A DNA stretch of 48,500 nt from Chrysomallon squamiferum (lineage: Eukaryota; Mollusca; Gastropoda; Neomphalida; Peltospiridae). The DNA is taken from contig CM022672.1 in NCBI GenBank assembly GCA_012295275.1, forward strand, positions 8,221,280 through 8,269,779, written 5' to 3'. Every line of letters begins with the position of its first letter. The first letter of the stretch is position 1. The notes beneath the pieces are model-generated. The model searched no databases. It was given only the letters and a program-made list of their open reading frames with translations, and was not told the origin of the DNA. Position numbers and translations under genes: made by a program. Of this stretch, positions 38,811-48,500 are shown piece by piece.

Positions 38811-39889
38811 CGCTTTAATCTGATATTTCCTGCATTGCCTCGTCTTACTTCAGCTTGCCTGGTTGATTTGTCTTTTATACAATATTTATATTTTATTTTA
38901 CACTTTTACCATGGTTAACTTATTTTTCCATCTATGACTTCTCTTAAAATGTTGCTTTATTTCCAATCGCTTTACAACTGGTATATTTTCTTGCTTCAAC
39001 TTCTTTTAAATTCATATGAGTTGTCTTCAATAGCTCTCTGTATTTCACTGTGTAGCTGGGAGGCAATATTTAGGGCTTATGTCCATGACATTTATCCTTC
39101 ATCCGTCAGTTTTTATAACATCTGATATTACATTTACCTGCAAAAGTTATGGTATGTTTATATAAAATCCTATAGATATAAATACTTTTTTCAAATAAAA
39201 TATGAAACAATTAATTAAGCATGAGCAAAATGTAAGTGACCCTTTATGTACTATATACTCTGTGTGTTGCATTTAGCATTCTCTATGTCTTAAATAAAAA
39301 GCTCGAGACTAGGTTATCCACGTCAAACGCGCTTGAACCACCATTAGTTGTATTGATGCATCTATCGTGTTATGCATGTTTGTAAAACTCAGAACACATT
39401 ACAGGTAGCGGCTGGTTAGTTACACCTGTCAGGTAATACCTGTCTTTGATAAGACGAACAAAACCTGACTACACACGATTTACCTGATACACACTGTCAG
39501 TTGTGAAATACCTGCCACTTTGACATGTATTACAAAAAGTTAGATTAACCATGTCAGAATCATTTTAAATCTGTGTTAAATCAAGATCAGATGAACTTCT
39601 TTGTATTTATAACAGGGATTTTTTATACTCGCAATAAACTATTATGTTACTTATATTTGCATGTTTATAACATGAACCAATTAAAAGACAAAATTGTTCT
39701 GTTAATATTTAAATCTGTGACTTAAACGTGTGTTAAATATCGAGAGAATTTCACAGTTTATGTTTAGCTTTAGGTTTTGGAATATCTTAGTTGTACGTCT
39801 CAGTTCTCTCCTCTTCTTTTATGTGTGTTTTTATTTATCTATTTATTTTTATATTATTAATATATATATTTTGTTCCTGAACAGTATGT

Positions 39890-40038
<149 letters not shown>

Positions 40039-40856
40039 TTACATTTTTCTTCATCCGCTTACAGTCCATTCACTCATCCACCCTTACCTCTATAACTACC
40101 TTCTAGACAAGCCAGCTCAGAGACAAAAAGAAAAAAAAGATATATACATAATAGAAGCAATTAACTCCAGCTCAAGATTTTCTTTTTCAGTTCGTTTTTT
40201 TCTTCTTCTTCTTTCTTTCTTTCTTTATTTTAATTTAAAAAAAAAAAAAAAATTGAGGGCTGTGATGTGTTTGCTCATAATTGGTTCTCATTTTGTTTTT
40301 GTTTTGTTCTTGTTTTGTTTTTGTTTGTTTTTTGGGGTTTTCCCAGTTTTTTTTTATTTCTTTAATTTTTTTTTTTTTTTTTATTTAATTTAAATTCGAG
40401 AAACATGTTCTATGAACTTCATTTAAAATCTATTGATCTGATTAAGGAGTGGTCGCTTTACACAGTCTTACCCATTGTCGCATCGCGTATTCCAACCGTG
40501 AAAACTGACATTTTAATAAATGACGGATCTCGGTTAAATAAACAATTTCATATAGGCACTTGATAAAAACTAAAAAACAAAACATGAACCCAAAACCCGG
40601 CAAGAACACGTCAAAGCAAGTTTAAAACCGATTTCTTTATTTTACAAAGGCCGTTATTGTCAATAACAGCATGATTTCAATTAATTTTGTTCTATGGAAA
40701 AAAAAAAACAACGTTGGTTTACTTACTAATTTATTGAGGCAGAGTGACGTCACGTGATCGTATTAAAGAGACATTCAATACGCGCCCATAAGTATTGATT
40801 TTTTGATTTATTGATAACAAATAAAGGTTTATCTGTGTGGATGTGGGTGTTTGTTG

Positions 40857-41066
40857 AAACTTCGCGTTGACAACAAGGATGTGTACCTTCGGATCTAACA
40901 GTAGAGTGCTGAAGACTATGATGTCGCTGTTTCTTAATATATTAATATATTAAGAGACACCGTCATCATAGTCTTAATATATTAATATATTAATAGCGAC
41001 ATCATAGTCATCAATACTCTGCTGTTAGATTCGAAGGTACACATCCTTGTTGTCAACGCGAAGTTT
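40857..41066. mobile_element. Inverted-repeat (hairpin) element, candidate MITE
   Basis: Two 72-bp arms (40857-40928 and 40995-41066) are reverse complements with five mismatches by my count, separated by a 66-bp AT-rich loop. The outer ends are AAACTTCGCGTTGAC and its complement. The loop contains two TTAATATATTAATATATTAA blocks and a further inverted copy of the inner arm end (GACTATGATG...), so a nested hairpin at 40915-40974 can also form. A degenerate fourth copy lies at 41067-41088. It has no coding capacity. I could not see a clear target-site duplication, so the transposon label is inference. Confidence 0.6.
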
Positions 41067-41243
41067 GAGAGACAGCGACATTAAAGTCATGCTGTAAGGT
41101 TTTAAACATTTCAACACCACATGCGCGCGAGCTGTTACACACACACACACACGTACACATACGTGACAAATGCATTCATAATGTAGATACTATGACCGAA
41201 GTAATATAGTTAACAGAATATGATGAATATCAAAATAAATAAT

Positions 41244-41303
<60 letters not shown>

Positions 41304-41434
41304 GAAACATTGAAAGAAAAAGTTCTTAATATCATTATATTATTACTGTATGTACATTTAATTTTTATTTATTTATTTATTTTATTCTTTTTTATTCTTA
41401 GTTTTTAATTTTTATATTACTTTACGGATTTCTA

Positions 41435-41476
41435 GAGGCCCATATACAAATTCTGGATCCTCTCCTGACTATCAAG
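41435..41476 (+). other. Possible 42-nt non-coding exon upstream of the unknown gene
   Basis: Bounded by GATTTCTAG and TATCAAG|GTATAC. If joined to the acceptor at 41844-41845, the frame of the proposed start codon would be closed by TGA at 41466-41468. That would make the ATG at 41856 the first in-frame start. Confidence 0.3.
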
Positions 41477-41792
41477 GTATACATTATTAGATAACGTTTT
41501 CTAATAGGATCTTATTTCTACAAAGGAGAGCTAGTTCTAGGTGATACCGTCTGTTGACTTAATTTCTTTTCTCACGAAGCTAAAGTATATTTAGTTATGT
41601 CCTCAAGATTTCCATAGTTATTTAACTTTTATTATTACACAATAATACTGTTTATCATTTACAGGTAGTTTTAACGTCGTTTGTTTTACTACTACTACTA
41701 CTGCTGGTGCTATTGTTGTTGTTATTACATTTTATTCTTATTATTTAGGTTTTTTATTTATTCATTTATTTATTTTCCGGAGAAATTATTAT

Positions 41793-41794
41793 TA

Positions 41795-41839
<45 letters not shown>
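41793..41839. repeat. (TTA)n tract at an acceptor
   Basis: Nearly pure TTA repeat running into TTTGCCAG, the likely 3' splice site just before the start codon of the gene at 41856. Confidence 0.92.
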
Positions 41840-41855
41840 TGCCAGGAATCCAGTC

Positions 41856-42863
41856 ATGTTGAGAACATGCAATCCGGGTGGTGTGCACGCGCCTCCTTTA
41901 CTCAAATCGCACGCAGACTCAACAGACAACATCCGGCGTCAAATTGTCGACATGGTGAGAATCAGCGAACGCAAAGGTCAAGCTGTGATATACGACCTTC
42001 ACAGAGGCCACGGGGTCAAGGTTCAACCATTTACTGAACTCGATCCTAACAGATTGGAAAATATCGGTAAATCTGATCAGTGGCAGTCTGGTATCCGAAA
42101 GCTGCCGTCCAGGGGTAGACAACCCAGGAATCAGCAGGAGTACAACAGACAGCAAGGCGGCGTCAGACAAAATGGTAAAGAAAATCGTGACTCCACGACG
42201 ACTCTTCCTCCGAAACTCCCGCCTAGAAACTCCTCAATGTTACAGAAATCTGCAAAACAGTCACGAGAGATGCCCCAGTCAACGTACTCACACGTTCAAC
42301 CAAAACCGACCTCGCAGGACAGTTTCAAGCGGTCGAGATCTGGACTAGCCAGCCAAAAACAAACGGCACCAAAGCCGAAAAACATTCGCCAGAAAACGGA
42401 AGATATCAACTCGCCTTATCAGTCCACCAGTTCGTCATCACCTTCAGACGAGAAAACCGGAAGTAGAGTATCAGGGGGACAACTCTGTCAGATCAGAGGC
42501 AGCGCTATATCCACGCAGAAAACAAACGCACGTGCAGCTTCGCCAATCAAACGCGAGGAAGTGAAAAAACGGGCGAGCAGATTTTCAGCGTCTTTGGATT
42601 TTTTCCGACGTCGACTGAAAATGAACCAGAGCAAATATCTCAGTCCTGACAACAATGCAAACAGCGAAAGTTACGTCATAAGGAAAGATGATATAAGAAA
42701 CAGCTCGTGCAAACAGAAAATAGACTTGCGTTTTGTGCCACGTCCACCAAGCACGGCTAAAACGACGAACCATAAATCAACTTCCGCAAACGACAGCAAC
42801 GAAACTAAAGAAACTCGCTTTTCTTACAGACTTCCGGAAGTTGAAAACGACGAGGAAAGCCAG
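41856..42863 (+). CDS. Unknown gene, coding exon 1
   Basis: A 336-codon open exon in otherwise stop-rich DNA, with balanced codon use and G+C well above its surroundings, which supports real coding. Donor GCCAG|GTATGA. Starts MLRTCNPGGVHAPP and ends with LPEVENDEESQ. Confidence 0.78.
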
Positions 42864-43669
42864 GTATGACGTAGTTAAAAAAACAACAAAAAAAAAAAAC
42901 ATAATATTCTTCCTGACAAGAATTTGAAAACTGAAACATAATAACTACATTCAAAATTGTAACTACGTTTCTATCAGAATTTAAGACAATCGGTGTATGT
43001 GTCCATACCAACATCTTAGTAGGTGAAAATCAGATCATCATACGAGTATGAACTGACATTAAATATAGTAACGCTATGCTTTGAAATGTGATAATGTATT
43101 TTCACCTAGTAAAATCAATAAACGAAAATGTTAATAATCTAGGTATTTTGTATGACTAGGTAAATTACCTTACAATCAGTTTAATAATATACTTCCAACA
43201 GTTTAAGGCTTCTTCACGTCCTACACCAGACTTGGTTCTTAAAAAAAAAAAATAATAAGAAAGAAAGAAAGAAAGAAAGAAAAGCAACATTTAACATTTC
43301 TAAAATTTCTTTTAATTTCAGGAAGTGACGTTGGGTGAAATGCGGACTCTTCCTCAGGTTGGCACGTACGTGTTGGAGGATGATGACGTAACTCCTGTAG
43401 TAGCCAATCAGGAGCCAGCACCTTTGACATTACACAATGTCGAGATACACAACATGTTCATGGACGCACGAGCTAAAAAATACAAAATAACACTGAATGA
43501 TGATGTCACATACGATATCCGTCTGCTTCGCTGGATTGATGACTCAAATACGCAAAAGCATCAAAAGATTGTCACGTTTGAAATGCCTCTGCCCGCCACG
43601 GATCGAGTGGATACTTCCACTCCTCCGATGTCTAAACCTCGACATCATAAATGGAATGATGTTATCTAA
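41856..43669 (+). CDS. Unknown basic, Ser/Lys/Arg-rich protein, two coding exons (451 residues)
   Basis: I do not recognise this protein. Exons 41856-42863 and 43322-43669 join in phase 0 (AGCCAG|GTATGA to TAATTTCAG|GAA) to give 451 residues. The first 65 residues (NPGGVHAPPLLKSH, then NIRRQIVDMVRISERKGQAV and IYDLHRGHGVKV) look foldable. Residues about 75-335 are low-complexity and basic, rich in Ser, Gln, Lys, Arg and Pro, and probably disordered. The C-terminal 115 residues are acidic, then strand-rich (TYDIRLLRWIDD). There is no signal peptide or membrane helix, so it is cytoplasmic or nuclear; a cytoskeletal or scaffold role is only a guess. An acceptor sits 10 bp before the ATG, so the transcript has at least one upstream exon, possibly at 41435. 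A coding upstream exon cannot be excluded. AATAAA lies at 43683-43688. Confidence 0.72.
43322..43669 (+). CDS. Unknown gene, last coding exon
   Basis: Acceptor TTTTAATTTCAG; 115 codons and TAA. It starts EVTLGEMRTLPQVGTYVLED and contains YKITLNDDVTYDIRLLRWID. The acidic end of exon 1 (ENDEESQ) runs smoothly into this exon, and the phase-0 join keeps the frame. Confidence 0.78.
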   Translation, partial: EVTLGEMRTLPQVGTYVLEDDDVTPVVANQEPAPLTLHNVEIHNMFMDARAKKYKITLNDDVTYDIRLLRWIDDSNTQKHQKIVTFEMPLPATDRVDTSTPPMSKPRHHKWNDVI

Positions 43670-43682
43670 ATATTGTTATCTA

Positions 43683-43688
43683 AATAAA
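43683..43688 (+). terminator. Poly(A) signal of the unknown gene
   Basis: Canonical AATAAA 14 bp after the TAA stop, implying a very short 3'UTR. Other hexamers further on could serve instead. Confidence 0.5.
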
Positions 43689-44690
43689 CAAAACAGTTGT
43701 ATAAACTTTGACGCCGTAATTGTTATCCGAACCTCAAAAAAACATATAAATGGAGTGATTTAATAGAAACTTCGATTTACAACCTAATGATAGTATCTAA
43801 ACCTTCTAAACAAATATTCACGTCGTTTGTTTAAAATTGTTATTCAAATCAGGGTCTCGTCTACGAAAAATTAAAGTACCATCTAAATATGGTGGAATGT
43901 GTGAACTGAGAAAAAAATACTGTTGAGAAAAACTTTTCTTAAATTCATGACTACATGTGGAATACAACCGTGTTAATCTAACTTTATTCTCTCGACATGT
44001 TTGAAAATGTGCACGGACAAAAAAAAATATTTGTTTTCTCAGAGAGAATAACATGTTTGTAAGATAACATGTCTGATAGCTCGTCGTTTAGATGTGTTCT
44101 GATGCACGTACAATTCTTCCGATGCCGTCCTGGTTGTCATCTGTTTCACATAGTATCTCCAGATAACGACAGGAATAAAACAAAAGAAAATGTTTGTCCA
44201 GCTATTTGTTATCTACTGAATTATATTTGTTCTGAACATAGCCATAATGGTCAGTGCCTGGACGTACTTCGCTCCACTGAAAACTGTTTCAGTAAAACAC
44301 AAACCACAGATTAACATTCGAAAAGCAATGTGAAAAACCAAGTAACTGAGCTGTGTAACAAGTAATGTGTGATATTATTTCTGTTTTTATGTCTGTCTGT
44401 CTGTAGTATCTCCTAAGCGGAATATTTGTTTTTAATTTTGGGCTTTATATACTTTTTCTTTCTTGCTATTTATTATTTATTTATTTTACTATATGTTTAC
44501 TTACTTATTCACTTACTTACGTTTTTACGTATTTACGTATTTACGTACTTATTTTATTTTAAAAGCGTGCGTGTTTTAATTGGAATATAAATTATTATTA
44601 TTAGATGTGGGTAAGACAAATCTAACAAAAATCTGTCACTAATTTTCACATAATTAGATGAAGTAGCAGCAGCAACAACAATACATTAAT

Positions 44691-44737
<47 letters not shown>

Positions 44738-46095
44738 CATGATAATAATCATGATAATGAAACAAACAGCCAGTTTAAGAAAGTTTCCGTCTCCTGCAAT
44801 TTCAGTCACTTTTGCTTACCTCACAACAAACATTTCGTAGATGGACGTTATTAACATTGATTTTAACATTACATTACCTGGCTGTATTTCTATGTGAAAA
44901 TTTCGTACACTAGAAAACAAAACAGGTTTAATATTGTTGAGGCGCACCTCGGAGCATGTTCCTGTATAAAATATAACAAGAGACCGAATCATTTTTATTT
45001 CCTCTGACTTTCGTTAGAACATTCAACCAAATCATTTTTATTTTGACAGAATTTAGCTTAATTTCCTTGGAAATTCTTTTAGACAGTTAAATTAATTTTT
45101 ATTTCGGGCGAGTTTAACGTTGAATTTCCATGGAGATATCTCTTCACAGTTGTATGAATCATTCGAACAATTTACATTCAGACTTTTGTTTTTCGATTTT
45201 GTGTTGTCATCAGTTTTCGAAATGTGAGGTAATAATACAACTGTAAATCAAGCAGGCCTGTGTTTTACTATTGTATTTTTACCATTAAAGCATTATGTTA
45301 AAACTCATAATTCAGTCAACGTTTTCTTTTACTTTCGTTGTCATAGTGATTCGTTTCGATATCCCATGTCATCAGTTTCTCTATGATGGTATCCAGAAAA
45401 CGTTCATTCATTTTGCATTATTTCATGTAAGAATCGCTTTCGTCAACTCGGAAATCAGTTGATCATTTTTTTTTTTTTTCATCAGCTTTATTTTCGTTAT
45501 TCAGGAAATAGTCACGGTTACTGTATTTTCGGTGTTTCTTATTTTCGTCAGTTATTTCAGTAATCGCGATTTATTTCTTATTACGTCATTTTCATTATTT
45601 TGTCAACGTTTCATCTTCATTAGATATTCAGATTTTCACGAAATTTTTGTCTCAAATAGTGGAAGTACTAATGATTTAGGCTGACATTGTTTATTTAATA
45701 TCAAATTAATTAACAAGATTAAACTCCGAAAAATATTTTTGGCACCTCTTTGTTGCATTTCCTACAAAACTTCCTAATCGAAGTTTCGGGAAATCAGCGC
45801 TGACCGATTTTGAAACATACCATCCTTTCAGTAATTTACTTCAAAAACAGATTTTCGATTTTTGAAAAATTGAGGAAGTTACTGAAAGATAACTTTGGTC
45901 GTGAGTTAATACTGAGTGTTTGTAAACTCCAGTAATTTTCAGACTTATTCGATCTGGTTACAGACACCAGTATTAAATTTAGACAAGAATTGTTTTTAAC
46001 GTCCAGACCGCTTTCGTCTTTTGTTTGTGTGAGTTAACAAAACTTTACTGTTTTATATTTAGCCCCAAACTGAATAAAGAAATGAAAAGAAGAAA

Positions 46096-46141
<46 letters not shown>

Positions 46142-46353
46142 TTTAAAAAGAAAAAGAAAAAAGAAAAAGAAAAGAACAAAAAGACGAAGGTATGATAATA
46201 ATAATGATGATGATGTTGAAAACAGTAATAAACTAAATACGTAAAATATAGATATATATCAGAGTAAATATTTCCTTATTGTTGCTGCTGAAACTTCTGT
46301 TAACCAAAATTTGACTTGTTCCATTTATAGGGCAAATATGACATTTGTAGTAC

Positions 46354-46496
46354 ATATCCGAGCATATATATTGATTTTAATTATCAAAATACACAAGGGA
46401 AATGTTTTTTTTATTATTATTATTTATATATTAAAAACAAGTTATGAGTGTAGTTTATTTATTATTATTATTTTTTGTATTTATTTATTATAAAAT
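46354..46496 (+). repeat. Direct repeat, copy 1 (about 143 bp)
   Basis: Begins ATATCCGAGCATATATATTG and ends ATTATAAAAT. Nearly identical to 46886-47027, with one G/A difference and one T-run length difference. The copies are in the same orientation, with start points 532 bp apart. Confidence 0.92.
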
Positions 46497-46885
46497 GCAA
46501 ACAGTATCCTTTGACTATTTGTTTTGTGATTTATTTCTTCCTATCTACTCCCGTTTATGATGATTAATTACACAAAAAAGACATACTACAATTTCATCTT
46601 TCTTGTACAAACCCGCACCCCAAAAACATTATAAAAAAAAAAAATCGTTGTATTAAGAGTCATTTATTATCGAACAGCGACATATTTACTAAACTTCTGA
46701 TAGATTTAAAACGTAGAAAGATGTATCCCAAGTCTATACAGTATACTTCGTTATGGTCAATAAAATTACATATAGGTTTTGTGAATTAAGTTATACACAA
46801 ATGTTTTACGATACCAGAAATAAAGAATTAACTGAGGTGTGAAAAATGTAAGATAATTAGGTTCATTTGGCGAAGCCTGTATTAA

Positions 46886-47027
46886 ATATCCGAGCATATA
46901 TATTGATTTTAATTATCAAAATACACAAGGGAAATGTTTTTTTTATTATTATTATTTATATATTAAAAACAAATTATGAGTGTAGTTTATTTATTATTAT
47001 TATTTTTGTATTTATTTATTATAAAAT
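46886..47027 (+). repeat. Direct repeat, copy 2 (about 142 bp)
   Basis: Second copy of the segment at 46354-46496. Homology stops sharply at both ends (TGTATTAA before, ATTAAAAG after). This fits a recent local duplication or insertion of a short element; no terminal inverted repeats are evident. Confidence 0.92.
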
Positions 47028-47097
47028 ATTAAAAGTTATCACCAAGTATAAAAGGTTTATAAATCTTCCAGCTGATTTCCTTCAGACTAAATTTAGC

Positions 47098-47229
47098 TTC
47101 CACCCACTAAGTACCCACCTAGCTTACCATTTAACAATTCTGTAATCTGATTTCCACCCACTAAGCACCCACCTAGCTTACACTTTAACCTTTCTCTAAT
47201 CAGATTTCCATCCATTAAGTACCTCCTTG
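47098..47229 (+). repeat. 54-bp tandem repeat, about 2.5 copies
   Basis: Units starting at 47098, 47152 and 47206 share TTCCACCCACTAAGTACCCA and later TAATCTGAT. The third is partial and more diverged (TTCCATCCATTAAGTACCTC). Confidence 0.88.
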
Positions 47230-48500
47230 CACTTTTATAGTTCGGCTGTGTTACGTGACATTCAGAATACTTTTAAATCGAGAGCTAATCGGATTACAAA
47301 ATCAACTAAGCACAAACTCAGGGTCGGATCCTGGATCTTTGAAATGTAGGTAGCGCACATAAATTTCAAGTCGTTAAAAATAGGAGACGCCTGTAGTGTT
47401 CTAGAACCTGGCTCTCTATCTGCGCCTGAAATCTAGTACAAGTAACAGGACTGGGTTTTAAAAAAAAAAAAAAAAAAAAATGAATTACAGTGTTTTTAGT
47501 TCTTGCTCAACTGAACAAACTGCTAGATATAATAATATCCAATGAAAATATTTCCCTGAAGTTGCATAATCGAAGTTTCTTGCACATGCCAATAATTCAG
47601 ATCCGTTTGATTTAAAACAGCTTTCGATATAATACGGAAGTGAAATACCATTTTCTTTTCGTTAGAATTAATTCCCTTTGTTTTTCTGCATTTTATTTAT
47701 GTATTTATATAATACTCATGTTTCATAGACTGCGAGGTTAATCATTCGAAATAATTAAAATAGTTTATCAATTTTTTTTTTCTATCGACATAAAAAAACA
47801 CAAGTAATTTTTATTTTAAAATTTGCAAATATTCTTAAATTGCAAATATTTGTCTTTGCCATAAAATTAGATTAAAAATAATATTTTTCTTAGTATTTTC
47901 GGTTATTATTATTTTATTTATTTATTTTTATTTATTATTTTATTATTTTTCATTCTTCATATTTTTAACAATTGTTACATTACCAGTGCCAGTTTCTATA
48001 AAGGTTAGCTGTTTTGTACATAAACATTCTACCATTCTTGTCACCTGTACCTGTGCTTACTTCCAGTGAATTTTCAAACACATTAACCCAGGTATTATCT
48101 CTGTGTGTGTATATATGTGGTGGAGGTATACATAATCATTTTGGTGCTTAGTTATTTGGTCATGGTTCATTTAACGTGTGATTTTTGAAAAAATGTAATA
48201 TAAAAAAATAAAAAATTATATATATTATTATTATTAATTGTAAAGATAAAAAATGTTTGTTGAGGGTTAATCTGTTGAAAGCCACATGATTTTTTTTTAT
48301 TCACATCCATTTAAAAAAAAAAAAGAATTTGTCAAAAAAAACCCATGTTTCCATATTTATGAGAAAAACAAATAATGATATTAATAATAAAAAATTATCA
48401 GATAATACAGAAATAAATATTTACTATTGATTTTATAAAATAAAATAAAAAAACAAGAAAAGAAGAAAAAAGTAATAAAATGTTTTCAGATTGAAATGTT

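Larger units (their letters stand above)
43690..48500. other. AT-rich intergenic region with no supported gene
   Basis: It contains (TAA)n at 44693-44737 and 46096-46140, TTAC/TACG tetranucleotides (44500-44550), an imperfect hairpin at 45825-45888, the direct duplication 46354-46496 / 46886-47027, the 54-bp tandem repeat at 47098-47229 and many A or T runs towards the end. No open frame here has the composition of a protein. Confidence 0.65.

Noticed and set aside
44069-44314. 81-codon Cys-containing + frame downstream of the unknown gene
   Set aside because: Six cysteines and balanced composition made me look twice, but there is no signal peptide, no acceptor at the start and no repeat of a known Cys pattern.

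Overview
The window looks like nuclear DNA of a protostome animal, most likely a mollusc and perhaps a gastropod. It is AT-rich, has short exons split by GT-AG introns, and is saturated with microsatellites ((TAA)n, (GA)n, (CA)n, (TAG)n, tetranucleotides). Its one clearly identifiable gene is the protostome chemosensory co-receptor Ir25a. The mollusc assignment is inference; no marker gene fixes the species. I saw no rRNA, tRNA, CRISPR array, bacterial gene or viral gene.

Layout. 1-12064: intergenic, simple repeats and AT-rich sequence with no gene I can support. 12286-26519 (+): a complete Ir25a gene. I joined 15 coding exons by hand; every junction is GT-AG, all phases agree, and the sum is 2787 nt (928 residues plus stop). 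It includes a 54-nt micro-exon at 19365-19418. 26520-29009: 3'UTR and intergenic. 29010-33382 (-): a complete six-exon gene of 1887 nt (628 residues plus stop), encoding a type I membrane protein with a signal peptide, a C-type lectin domain, two PAN/apple-like modules, a Ser/Thr-rich stalk, one transmembrane helix and a short basic tail. Its TATA box and non-coding first exon lie near 34171-34114. 34200-41434: intergenic or 5' leader territory, with a GC-richer patch at 35120-35560, minisatellites and a nested inverted-repeat element at 40857-41088. 41856-43669 (+): a two-exon gene for a 451-residue basic, Ser/Lys/Arg-rich protein that I do not recognise. 43690-48500: AT-rich intergenic DNA with a recent direct duplication and a 54-bp tandem repeat.

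Most noteworthy signals. Two Ir25a 3' splice sites have been duplicated. The acceptor of exon 8 sits in a ten-copy 30-bp tandem array in which each copy carries an AG acceptor and a few exon codons, and every upstream copy leads to an in-frame TAG. The start of exon 14 is duplicated about 310 bp upstream, between long (GA)n tracts, and the extra copy stops in frame after 13 residues. Intron 1 also holds a roughly 25-30 bp minisatellite whose minus-strand consensus is a perfect 5' splice site. The lectin/PAN gene shows modular exons bounded by phase-1 introns, as expected from exon shuffling.

The three genes have no evident shared pathway. Ir25a would form ligand-gated cation channels with tuning IRs in sensory neurons. 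The lectin/PAN protein looks like a cell-surface recognition or adhesion molecule. The third gene is of unknown function.
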